A stretch of DNA of 64,000 nucleotides from Congeria kusceri (lineage: Eukaryota; Mollusca; Bivalvia; Myida; Dreissenidae): NCBI GenBank assembly GCA_027627225.1, contig CM051028.1, positions 12,681,201 through 12,745,200 of the forward strand, given 5' to 3'. The notes beneath the pieces were generated by a model. The model was not told where the DNA came from, did not search any database, and saw only the letters and a program-made list of their open reading frames with translations. Positions 24,301 to 35,496 of the stretch are shown piece after piece. Position 1 is the stretch's first letter. Each line of letters begins with the position of its first letter. The position numbers and the translations under genes are program-made.

Positions 24301-27300
24301 AAAGGAGATTCTGTCTGACCACACCTCACGAGTAACCAGCACACCATAAAAGGAGATGTTGTCTGACCCCACCTCCCAGGTAACCAGCATACCATCAAAG
24401 GAGATTTTGTCCGACCCCACCTTACATGTAACCAGCAAACCAACAAAAGCGATTTTTGTCTGACCCAACCTCCCACATTACAAGCAAACCAACAAATGAG
24501 ATTTTGTCTGACCCCACGTCCCACGTAACAAAATTTGTCTGACCCCATTTCCCATGTAACCAGCACACCATCAAAAGAATTTTAATCTGACAAAACCTGC
24601 CATGTAACCAGCACAAAATCAAAGGAGATTTTGTCTGACCCCACCGCCCACGAACAAGCAAACCACCAATGGAGATTTTGTCTGACTCCACCTCATACTA
24701 ATCCAGCAAACCATAAAAGGCGGATTTCACTGACCCCACCTTCCAAAAAACAGGCACACCAACAATTGAAATATCGTCTGACCCCACTTCACACATAACA
24801 CATTTTGTCTGTCCCCACCTCCCACGTAACCAGCACACCATCAAAGGAGATTTTGTCTGAACCCTCCTCCCACGTAACCAGCACACCATCAAAGGACATT
24901 TTGTATGATTCCTCATCCCAGGAAACAAGCATACCATCAAAGGACATTTTGTATGTCCCAACCTCCAAAGTAACCAGCACATCATCAAAGGAGATTTTGT
25001 CTGACCCCACATCCCACGTAACCAGCAAATCATCATAAGCGATTTCGTCTGACCCCACCTCCCACATTACAAACACATCAACAAAGGAGATTTTGTCTGA
25101 CCCCACCTCCAACGTGCCAAATTTCTCAGACCCCACCTCCCACATAACCACCACACCAGCAAATGTGATTTTGTCCGACCCAACCTCCCAAGTAACCAGC
25201 ACATCATCAAAGGAGATTTTGTCTGACCCCACATCACACGTAACCAGCAAACCATCAAAGGCGATTTTGCCTGACCCCACCTCCCTCATTGCAAGCACAC
25301 CAACAAAGGAGATTTTGTCTGATCCCCAACTCCAACGTAACAAAATTTGTCAGACCCCTCCTCCCACATAACCAGCACAACAGCAAATGAGAGTTTGTCT
25401 GACCCCACCACCCCTGTAATCACCACAACTTCAAAGGAGATTTTGTCTGACCCCACCTACCACGTAACCAGCAAACTAACAAAGGAGATTTTGTCCGACC
25501 CCACATTCCTTGTAACCAGAAAACCAACAAAGGAGATTTTGTCTGACCCCACCACTCACTTAACCAGCACACCAAAAAAGGAGACCTCGTCTTACCCCAC
25601 CTCCCACATAACGAGAAAACCAACTAAGGAGACTTTGTCTGACCCCACCTCGCACATAACTGGCACACCAACAAAGATTTTGTCTGACCCCAGCTCCCAC
25701 GTAACCAGAACACCATCAAAGGCGATTTTTTCTCACCCGACCTAACACATAACAAGCACACCAATAAAGGAGATTGGTCTGACCCACCTCCCACGGAACA
25801 AAATTTGTCTGACCCCGGCCCTCACGTAACCAGCACACTTAAAAGAGATTTTGTCTGACCCCACCTAACAAGAAACTAGCACACCATCAAAGGAGATTTT
25901 GTCTGACACTTCCTCCCAAGTAACCACCAAACCAACAAATAAGATTTTGTCCGACCTCACCTCCCATGTAACCAGCAAAAAAACAAAGGATATTTTGTCT
26001 GACCTCAACTCCCACGTAACCAGCACACCATAAATGGAGATTCTGTCTGACCCCACCTTTCACGCAACCAGAACATAATCAAAGGCGACTTTTTTTGACC
26101 CCACCTACGGCATAACAAGCACACCTATACAGGAGATTTGTCTGACCCCACCTCCCAAGTAACCAGCACACCATCAAAGATTATTTTGTCTTACACCTCC
26201 TCCCAAGTAACCAGCAAACCAACAACGTAGACTTTATCCGTCCCCAACTTTCATGTAATCAGCAAACCAACAAATGCGATTTTTTTCTGACCCCACCTCC
26301 CACATCACAAGCAAACCAACAAATAACATTTTGTCTGACCCCACATCCCACATAACAAAATTGGTCTGACCCCATTTCCCATGTAACCAGCACACCATCA
26401 AAAGAGTTTTTATCTGACCCCACCTCCCATGTAACCAGCACAACATCAAAGGAGATTTTGTCTGACCCCACATCCCACGTAACAAGGAAACCACCAAAGA
26501 AGATTTTGTCTGGCCCCACCTTCCATGTAACAAGCAAACCACCAAGGCATATTTTGTCTGAACCCACCTCCTACCTATCCAGCAAACCATAAAAGGCGAA
26601 TCTGTCTGACCCCACCTTCCACATAAGAAGCACACCAACAATTGAGATTGTGTGTGTCCCCACCTCCCACCTAACACATTTTGTCTGTCCCCACCTCCCA
26701 CTTAACCAGAACACCATCAAAGGAGATTTTGGCTGACATCACCTCCCACGAAACTAGCACACATTCAAAGGACATTTTGTATGACCCCTCCTCCCAGGAA
26801 ACAAGCACACCATCAAAGGAGATTTTGTCTGACCCAACCTCCCAAGTAACCAGCAAATCATCAAAGGAGATTTTGTCTGACCCCACATCTCACGTAACCA
26901 GCAAACCATCAAAGGCGATTTTGTCCGACCCCACCTCCCACATTACAAGCACACCAACAAAGGATATTTTGACTGACTCCTCCTCCCTCGTAACAAAATT
27001 TGTCAGACTGCACCTCCCAAATAACCAGCACACCAGCAAATGAGATTTTGTCTAACCCCACCTCCCATGTAACAAGCACACCATCAAAGGAGATTTTGTC
27101 TGACAACACCTCCCACTTAACCAGCACACCAAAAAAGGTGACCTTGTCTGTCCCATCCTCCCACGTAACCAGCACACCATCAAAGGAGATTTTGTACGAA
27201 CCCGCCTCTCAAGTAACCAGCAAACCAACAAAGGAGACATTGTCTGACCCCACCTCGTACATAACTGGCACACCATCAAAGGAGATTTTGTATGACCCCG

Positions 27301-30300
27301 GCTCCAACGTAACCAGAAACCAATCAAAGGCGATTTTGTTTTATCCCACCTCCCACATAACAAGCTCACCAATAAAGGAGATTTGTCTGACCCCACCTTC
27401 AACGGAACAAAATTTGTCTGGCAATGGCTCCCACGTAACCAGCACACCAAAAAGGAGATTTTGTCTGACCACCACCTCCCAAGTAACCTGCACACCATCA
27501 AAGGAGATTTTGTCTGACCCCACATCACAAGTAACCGCCACACCATCAAAGGAGATTTTGTCTGACACCTGCTTCCAAGTAACCAGCAAACCAACAAAGA
27601 AGATTTTGTCCGAACTCACCTTACATGTAACCAGCAAACAAACAAAGGATATTTAGTCTGACCTCAACACCCACGTAACTAGCACACCATCAAAGGAGAT
27701 TTTGTCTGACCCCGACTCCCACGTAACCAGCACACCATCAAAGGAGATGTTGTCTGACACCACCTCCCATGTAACAAGCACACCAAAAAAGGAGGTTTTG
27801 TCTGACCCCACCTCCAACTTAACCAGCACACCGACAAAGGAGACCTTGTCTGACCCCACACCCCATGTAACCAGCACACCATCAAAGGAGATTTTGAATG
27901 ACCCCGCCTCTCACGTAACCAGAAAACCATCAAAGGCGATTTTATCCGACCCCAACTCCCACATTACAAGCACACATCAACAAAGGAGATTTTGTCTGAC
28001 CACACCTCCAACGTATCAAACTTTGACATACCCCACCTCCCAAATAACCAGCACACCTGCAAATGAGATTTTGTCTGACCCCACCTAACATGTAACAAGC
28101 ACACCATCAAAGGAGATTTTGTCTGACACCACCTCCCACTTAACCATACACCAACAAAGGAGACCTTGTCTGACCCAACCTCCCACGTATCAAGCACACC
28201 ATTAATGGGGATTTTGTATGACCCCAACTCTCAAGTAACCAGAAAACCAACTAAGGAGACTTTGTCTGACATCATATCGCACATATCTGGCACACCAACA
28301 AAGGAGATTTTGTCTGACCCCGGCGCCCACGTAACCAGAACACTATCAATGGCGAATTGTTATGACCCCACATCCCACATAACAAGCACACCAATAAAGG
28401 AGATTTGTCTGACCCCACCTGCCACGGAACAAAATCTGTCTGGCCCAGGCTCCCACATAACCAGCACACTAATAAGGAGATTTGGTCTGACCCCACCTCC
28501 CAAGTAACAAGCAAACCATCAAAGGAGATTTTGTCCGAAACCTGCTCCCAAGTTAACAGCAAACCAAAAAAAGAAGATTTTTTCCGACCGCACCTTCCAT
28601 GTAACCAGCAAAAAAAACAAAGGATAATTTGTCTGACCTCAACTCCCACGTAACCAGCACACCATCAAAGGAGATGTTGTCTGACCCCACCTCCCAGGTA
28701 ACAAGCACACCATCAAAGGAGATTTTGTCTGACACTATTTCCCACTTAACCAGCACACCGACAAAGGAGACCTTGTCTGACCCCACCCTCCACGTAACCA
28801 GCACACCATCAAAGGAGATTTTGTATGACCCCACCTCTCACGTAACCGGTAAACCAACTAATGAGACTTTGTCTGACACCACCTTCCACATAACTGGCAC
28901 ACCAACAAAGGAGATCTAGTCTGACACCGGATCCCACGTAAACAGAACACCATCAAAGGCGATTTTTTATGACCCCACATCCGACATAACAAGCACACCA
29001 ATAAAGGAGATTTGTCTGACCCCACCTCCCACGTAACAAAATTTGTCTGACACCGGCTCCCACGTAACCAGCACACCATAAAGGAGATTTTGTCTGACTC
29101 CACCTCCCACGTAAAAAGCAAACCATCAAAGGAGATTTTGTCTGACCCCACCTCCCACTTCACCAGCACACCTTCAAAGGAGATTTTGTCTGACCCCACC
29201 TCCCACGTAACCCGTACATAACTGCCACACCAACAAATGATATTTTGTATGACCCCTGCTCCCATGTAACCAGAATACCACCTTCCACATAAGAAGAACA
29301 CCAATAAAGGAGATTTGTCTGACCCCACCTCCCACGGAACAAAATTTGTCTGGCCCCGGATCACACGTAACCAGCACACCAAAAAGCACATTTTGTCTTT
29401 CCCCGGCTCCCACGTAACCAGCACACCAGAAAGGAGATTTTGTTTGACACCACCTCCCACGTAATCCGCACATAACTGGCACACCAACAAAGGAGATTTT
29501 GTCTGAAGGAACAAAATTTGTCTGGCCACGGCTCCCACGTAACCAGCACACCATCAAAGGAGATTTTGTCTGACCCCACCTCCCAAGTAACGAGCACACC
29601 ATCAAAGGAGATTTTGTCTGACACCCCACCTTCCATGTAACCAGCAAAACAGCAAAGGCGATTTTGTCGAAACCTACCTCCCATATTACAAGCACACCAG
29701 CAAATGAGATTTTGACTGACCCCACCTCCCACGTAAAATATTTTGTCTGACCCCACCTCCCATGTAACGAGCACACCATCAAAGGAGATTTTGTCCGACG
29801 CCACCTCCCATTTAACCAGCACAACATCAAAGGAGATTTTGTCTGACCCCACATCGCACTTAACAAGGTATCCATCAAAGGAGATTATCTCTGACCCCAC
29901 CTCGCACATAACAAGCACACCAACAATTGAGATTTTGTCTGAACCCACCTCCCAAATAACACATTTTGTCTGGCCCCACCTCCCACGAAACCAGCACAAC
30001 ATCAAAGGAGATTTTGTCTGACCCCACCTTCATGTTACAAGTACACCATCAATGGAGATTTTGTAAGATCCCACCTCCCATGTAACCAGCAAACCAACAA
30101 AGGAGATTTTGTGCGACAACACCTTCCATGTAAACAACAAACCAACAAAGGAAATTTTGTCTGACCCCACCTCCCAAGTATCCAGCACACCATCAAAGGA
30201 GATTTTGTCTAACCCCACCTCCCACGTAACCAGCAAACCAACAAAGGAGATTTTGTCCGACACCACCTTCCATGTAACCAACAAACCAACAAAGAATATT

Positions 30301-30776
30301 TTGTCTGACCCCACCTCCCACGTAACCAGCACACTATCAATGGAGATTTTGAATGACCCCCACCTTTCACGCAACCAGCAAATCAAGAAAGGAGACTTTG
30401 TCTGACCCCACCTCCCACATAACTTGCACACCAACAAAGGAGATTTTGTCTGAACCCGGCTCCAACGTAACCTGCACACCAACAAAGGATATTTTGTCCG
30501 ACCCCACCTTCCATGTAACCAGTACACCATCAAAGGAGATTTTGTCTGACCCCACCTCCCTCGTAACCATCAAACCATCAAAGGAGATTTTGTCTGACAC
30601 CACCTCCCATGTAACCAGCAAACCATAAAAGGAGATTTTGTCTGACCCTACCTCCCACGTAACCAACAAACCATCAACGGAGATTTTGTCTGACACCACC
30701 TCCCATGCCACCAGCAAACCATCAAAGGTGATTTTGTCTGACCCCACCTCCCAAGCAACCACCACACCAAAAAGTG
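21313..30776 (+). repeat. Giant 48-bp tandem array, ~195 units (~9.46 kb)
   Basis: The unit reads GAGATTTTGTCTGACCCCAC followed by CTCCCACGTAACCAGCACAC and CATCAAAG. In one + frame it encodes SDPTSHVTSTPSKEIL, and two - strand frames are also open because 48 is divisible by three. Frequent variants are ACCAACA for ACCATCA, AGCAAACC for AGCACACC, and CATA for CGTA; many change the amino acid, so they are not concentrated at third positions. Frame-changing indels and stops are scattered throughout, so no frame crosses the array. Candidate exons on both sides have matching phase, so I take it to be an intronic minisatellite. A decayed mucin-like coding repeat remains the alternative. Confidence 0.9.
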
Positions 30777-30979
30777 TGATGAAATGGATTGCACCTTGCA
30801 TATTTCTTGAAGGAAGGAAGTATACAATGTGTTCATACTAAGTTGTATAAATGCTTTTGTTAGCATTTGTTTCAATAGGCAATTGAAACAAGTGTTCTAG
30901 TCTGGATTGTCAAAATGTATAATGACAAGCGTTTTAGAACAAAAAATGTCACATTCACTTTCGTTTTCTTTTCTTTCAG
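30777..30979. other. End of array intron
   Basis: Unique sequence leads to a strong polypyrimidine acceptor, TTCTTTTCTTTCAG, at 30,966-30,979. Confidence 0.5.
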
Positions 30980-31035
30980 ACAACAAAGGCAATCTCAACA
31001 AGAGTCTCAATGCAGGTTTCAAGATGAATCTGCAA
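30980..31035 (+). CDS. Putative short exon, Gln-rich
   Basis: A strong acceptor (TTCTTTTCTTTCAG|ACAAC) and a donor (GCAA|GTAAGA) bound 56 bp. The fitting frame encodes QQRQSQQESQCRFQDESA, entering in phase 2 and leaving in phase 1. Phase 2 matches the exit of the exon at 21,081 on the other side of the array. The exit phase 1 matches the next candidate exon at 31,340. The protein is hydrophilic and of unknown function. Confidence 0.45.
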
Positions 31036-31339
31036 GTAAGACTACGCTAACTATTTCTTATCAGCAAATGTTAAATGTAAATAAATATTAGGTAAAAAAA
31101 CCTCCACCGAGGTAATGTAATTACATATCGTTCATACATTTTGTTTTGTAAACCCTTGCACCTGAAGGACATCAAACGTTGTTGTCCACCTCAATCATAT
31201 CATTCATATGGAGTTTGTGCCATATTAATCAGTTTTTCAATCATGTTACTACGGTCAATAAACCTACTTAAAATATTTCTTGGGCATCTTAGCCGATCAA
31301 AGAGATTTTGCCAGTACTAAGTGCACATACTTATGCTAG

Positions 31340-31530
31340 TAACTGACAACTCTGCCCTAATAACAGTAGCAGAGCAGAACGCAAGCGTCATAGATCTGCT
31401 CTGGAGGAAGCTGCAGATGAAGAAGCTAAAGCATGAAAGAAACAAGAGGGCCACTATGGCCCTAGGTCGCTCACCTGATATATACATACGAAATTTCATT
31501 AAAATATCTCAATATTTTTCAAGTTATTGA
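31340..31530 (+). CDS. Putative 3' exon, ending in a repeat
   Basis: Acceptors at CTTATGCTAG (31,339) or CCTAATAACAG (31,366) both lead into the same frame in phase 1. It encodes TDNSALITVAEQNASVIDLL and then WRKLQMKKLKHERN, an amphipathic, basic helix-like end. From 31,441 the frame runs into the AACAAGAGGGCC element and stops at 31,528-31,530. If this is a true last exon, the final 30 or so residues are supplied by the inserted repeat. Another frame of the same stretch gives SRAERKRHRSALEEAADEEA with a TGA at about 31,433. It also looks protein-like, but its phase does not fit the upstream exon. Confidence 0.38.
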
Positions 31531-33259
31531 GCGAAAACAGTTGTTCTATTTTTAGTAACAGTGACCTTGATCTTGATCCCACCCACCACATACGTAAAGC
31601 AAGATGTCGTTATGAGGTATCTACGTATGAAGTTTCATTAAAATTTCTCAATGCGTTCTTAAGTTATTGAGCTTAAACCGTTTTTCTACTTTTAATAACA
31701 GTGACCTTGACCCCACCACCCCATAAGAAAACCCAAGTGAGGTATCGATATAAGATATGTGTAATAAGTTTCATTAAAATATCGCAATGCTTTACTTATC
31801 AAGTTATTGAGCGGACACTGTTTTTCTATTTTCAGTAAAGTGACCTTGACCCCACCAACCCCATATGCTATCCCAAGCAATGCGTTGATATAAGGTACTT
31901 ATTATTAAGTTTCATTAAAATAGCTCAATGCGTTCTCAACATATTTATCGGAAACAATTTTTCTATATTTAATAACGGTGACCTTGACCTTGACCCCACC
32001 CACCCCATATGCAATCCCAATCAAGGTCTCAAAATAATGTATTTATGTATTACGTTTCATTAAAATTTCTCAATGCGTTCTCAAGATATTTAGCGGAAAC
32101 CGTTTTTTATATTTTTAGTAACAGTGACCTTGACCGCTCCAACTCCATATGCAATCCCATGCGAAGTGTCAATATAAGGTATCTATGTATTAAGTTTCAT
32201 TAAAATATATCAATGCGTACTAAAATTATTGAGCGGAAACCGTTTTTTTATTTTTAGTAACAGTGACCTTGACCTTGACCCCACCCATCCATTTGCAATC
32301 CCATACGAGGTCTCGATATAATGTTTTAACCAAATATGAAACCTCTGGGCCTTGTGGTTTCAGAGAAAGAATGTTTAAATCATTTTGCCATTTACGTCTA
32401 TTTAAACCATGTGAGTCCGTGTGTCCCCAGCACCACTTTAAAATATTACATACCAAATATGAAACCTCTGGGCCTTGCGGTTTAAGAGAAGATCTTAAAA
32501 GTCATTTGCTATTAAAGTCTATATAAACTATGTGACCCCCGGGGTGTGGCCAGTTTTGACCACAGCGGTATCATTTGAACAATCTTTGTAGAGGACCACT
32601 ATACAATGTTACATACCAAATATGAAACCTCTGGGCCTTGCGGTTTCAGAGAAGATGATTTTAAAAGTCATTTTGCTATACAAACCATGTGACCCCCGGG
32701 CCGTGGCCAGTTTTGACCCCAGGGGCATAATTTGAAAAATCTTTGTAGTGGACCCCTAGAGGATGTCAGATATCAAATATGACAGCTCCAAGCCTTGCGA
32801 TTTCAGAGATTACATACCAAATATGAAATATCTGGGCCTTGCGATTTCAGAGAAGAAGATTTTTAAAGTCATTTTGCTATACAAGTCTATATAAACCATG
32901 TGACCCACGGGCCGTGACCAGTTTTAACCCCAGGGGCATAATTTGAATTTTTTTTGTAGAGGACCCCTAGAGGATGTCAGATATCAAATATGACAGCTCC
33001 AAGCCATTCGATTTCAGTGATTTTTTTCAGTTTTCAAATCTATTTTTAACTCTGGTGACCTACATAAACAGCGGACCAAAACGATTTGATAAACTTTGAA
33101 AAAGGGTCACACAAGGATCATTCCTGTGAAATTTCGAGAAAATCTGCCAACAGTTTAGGAGGAGATGTTGATTATATGAAATGTTCACGCTCGACGCACA
33201 CCGGACAAATGGCGATAACAAAAGCTCACCATGAGCACGTTGTGCTCAGGTGAGCTAAA
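31441..33259 (+). mobile_element. Composite dispersed element, cores A and B together
   Basis: A complete 5' module (AACAAGAGGGCCACTATGGC, GGTCGCTCACCTGA) and 3' hairpin (33,223-33,256) enclose two cores. About six type A units (period ~141 bp, GTGACCTTGACC near 31,557, 31,700, 31,839, 31,978, 32,124 and 32,265) fill 31,480-32,320. Type B units (GGGCCTTGCGGTTTCAGAG, TTTTGACCCCAGGGGCAT) fill 32,320-33,060. The unique 3' tail includes GGATCATTCCTGTGAA, shared with the elements ending at 5562 and 39,500. There is no coding capacity. Confidence 0.75.
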
Positions 33260-34550
33260 AAAAGAGGCGGCATCAGTCGGATCAAACTGATTTACAGAGT
33301 CAAGACCCTCTTGGTATGTGGTCATGTATTATGCATACCTATTTATATAACTAGTGAAGAAAATATCCATAGTAATAATAACTTTGAATTCATATATTAA
33401 TATATTGAATTAATTTGTTTTTGCATTAAGGGGTGCATATTTTGTGCCAAATTTAACAATAAGAAAATTTTCAGGGAAAGTTACCCAGGAAAATCTGAGT
33501 ACGATATTTGAATAGTTGTGGATGTTGTTAGGCACGTTGATAATGTCAGTCTATTAGCTTGTTTTGTGTTGTTAGGAAAGAACCTTAAAGACGATTTTGG
33601 TAGTTTTTCTGTGCTTCTTGTCGCGCATCAGTGAAGTTGATTTTAATCTTCAAAATGTGACGTGTCATGACAGGTAATACTATTTATTTAATATTGTATA
33701 CACTGGAATTATCAACTAGAATCAATATTGTCATAATTCTTGCCATGATTATAGTAGATGTGTCTTGTGACTCAATTATTTGTGAAAGTTTGTTAATACA
33801 ATGAAAACAAAGGTAGAAACACGCAGCCTGAATATTGATCTTGCATATAGCTGTACACTTGCTAGCGAATAATGTTAACGTGTTTTGGCTGCTGTTACTA
33901 AAATAATTATATATAATATATATCCATTAACTTATATAAGTGTATTGTTACAAATAACGACTGTCATTCCTTCCTGTTTTAATAGAAAAATATCCAATAC
34001 TCACATTTAAACTTTTTTCTCTTGATAATAAGCACGGTGACCCCCTGTTTTCTTTTGTCCAGTCTATTAAACATACAATTATGTATTGAATACAGAAAAT
34101 TCAGGAATGTTTACGGAACATATTTTTTTCTTTAGTCACAAACAAGCTTTTATATGATTAAAAAAATGAAGATTTTATTCGCAGAAAATGGATGAAAAAG
34201 CATTTTTGGCAAATATTATAAAACAAATTTGACCATGTAACGCATTGATTTCATACAATAAGCCATTTCAACCAATAGAATGTCGCCATGTTTTACCAAT
34301 CTATGGTCAATACTATTTTTTGCTAAAATAAAAGCTACACGAAGTATTTCTATAATGCATCTACGGGTAGGTCATTTACATGCATTTTCAAAAAAATCTA
34401 TTAGGTGACCCCCATTATTATGATTTCGTTGTATTAGGCATTGAAAGGTCTACATAATTTCATTAAAAGGAAATACATGTAGAAATAATCTTTAAGTAAA
34501 ATAGATGGTTACACATTTCCATATATATGGCATGTTTTAGTTGAAAACAG
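33260..34550. other. Spacer, no gene seen
   Basis: AT-rich, without supported open frames. The bases before 34,551 (TTGAAAACAG) could serve as a weak splice acceptor for the repeat-coding frame that follows. Confidence 0.45.
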
Positions 34551-35085
34551 TGGAACAGGCGAGGCAGCTTCTGTTGAAGTGTTGATCAATGGTGACCCCA
34601 AATCCTGTAACCCCTGCACCAGTGACATGTGCTCCTGTGACCCCTGCTCCTGTTACCTTTTGTCTGGTGAATCCTGCACCAGTGACCTATGCTTCTGTGA
34701 CCCCTGTTCTGGTGAACCCTGCTCCAGGGACCTATGCTCCGGTGACCCTTCCACCAGTGACCTCTGCTCCGGAGACCTATGCACCAGTGACCCCTGCGCC
34801 GCAGACCTATGCTCCAATGACTCCTACTTCGGAGGCCTGTGCACCATAAACCGGCTCCAGTGACCCCGGCTCCTGTGACCTCTGCTCTAGCGACCCGTGC
34901 ACCAGTGACACCTGCTCCGGTGACCCCTGCTCTTGTGACCCCTCCACCAGTGATCTATTCTGCAACCACACAGGCATTATCGATCACCACCATGACCTCA
35001 CCAGATAATGTCCCCCGAATTTGTTGCAGGCGTACACCTCATATGACTATGGACCACCACCATGGACTGTTTCATTATTGGAAAT
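34551..35085 (+). CDS. Possible mucin-like PAPVT repeat protein, frame broken
   Basis: A 15-bp unit such as CCTGCTCCGGTGACC repeats roughly 25 times. Frame one from ATG 34,589 encodes TPAPVT-type repeats and stops at 34,849; a related frame continues from 34,839 to 35,087 and ends in a non-repeat tail PRICCRRTPHMTMDHHHGLF. A one-base shift near 34,849 separates them. A second frame, open from a possible acceptor at 34,550 to 34,863, gives a Cys/Asp-rich reading (CDPCS, CTSDLCSGD). Pro/Thr repeats would be heavily O-glycosylated and extracellular if expressed. No signal peptide is seen. This could be a gene piece or only a minisatellite. Confidence 0.35.
34600..34960 (+). repeat. 15-bp minisatellite
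   Basis: The phrase CCTGCNCCNGTGACC and its derivatives recur every 15 bp with substitutions, mainly keeping length in multiples of three except near 34,849. Confidence 0.85.
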
Positions 35086-35087
35086 GA

Positions 35088-35496
35088 TGGAAGAACCACT
35101 GCATGACGATGAGATTATTTATTTTCTTGCACCTTGAAACAACTAAGAGATAAACCATTTCATTAAGGATTCAGTGTTTTTAGGGCCAATATGAGGCGGA
35201 AATTCGCCTGATTGAAAGTATATATTTTCCCCCTATATTTACCTTAAAATTCCTCTCAGAATGTAAACTTTAAAATTTTACTTACATAGGACAAACAATT
35301 AACAAGATGGAGGAATTTTCATAAATAATCCCAGCAACTTTTCACCAAACCAAGTTTGTACACAATCTAAGTTATCATTTGTAACAAAACAACTCTACTG
35401 TTATATAACAAAGTAGAAAACAAAAATATAATATGCTTTTCCATTTGCTTTAAAATTCCCCATCTTAAGGGCAACGCTACCTTTACCCCGTAGGAC
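35088..35496. other. Spacer, no gene seen
   Basis: No recognised repeat or coding signal. Confidence 0.5.

Noticed and set aside
21531..30841. A giant secreted mucin-like gene with SDPTSHVTSTPSKEIL repeats.
   Set aside because: No single frame crosses the array, many variants change amino acids, and the flanking exon phases fit an intron. Kept only as an alternative.
21158..30875. Long - strand frames of up to 234 codons through the 48-bp array (WEVGSDKISF-like repeats).
   Set aside because: They are by-products of a unit divisible by three without stops in that frame. They change frame often and have no start context or splice sites.
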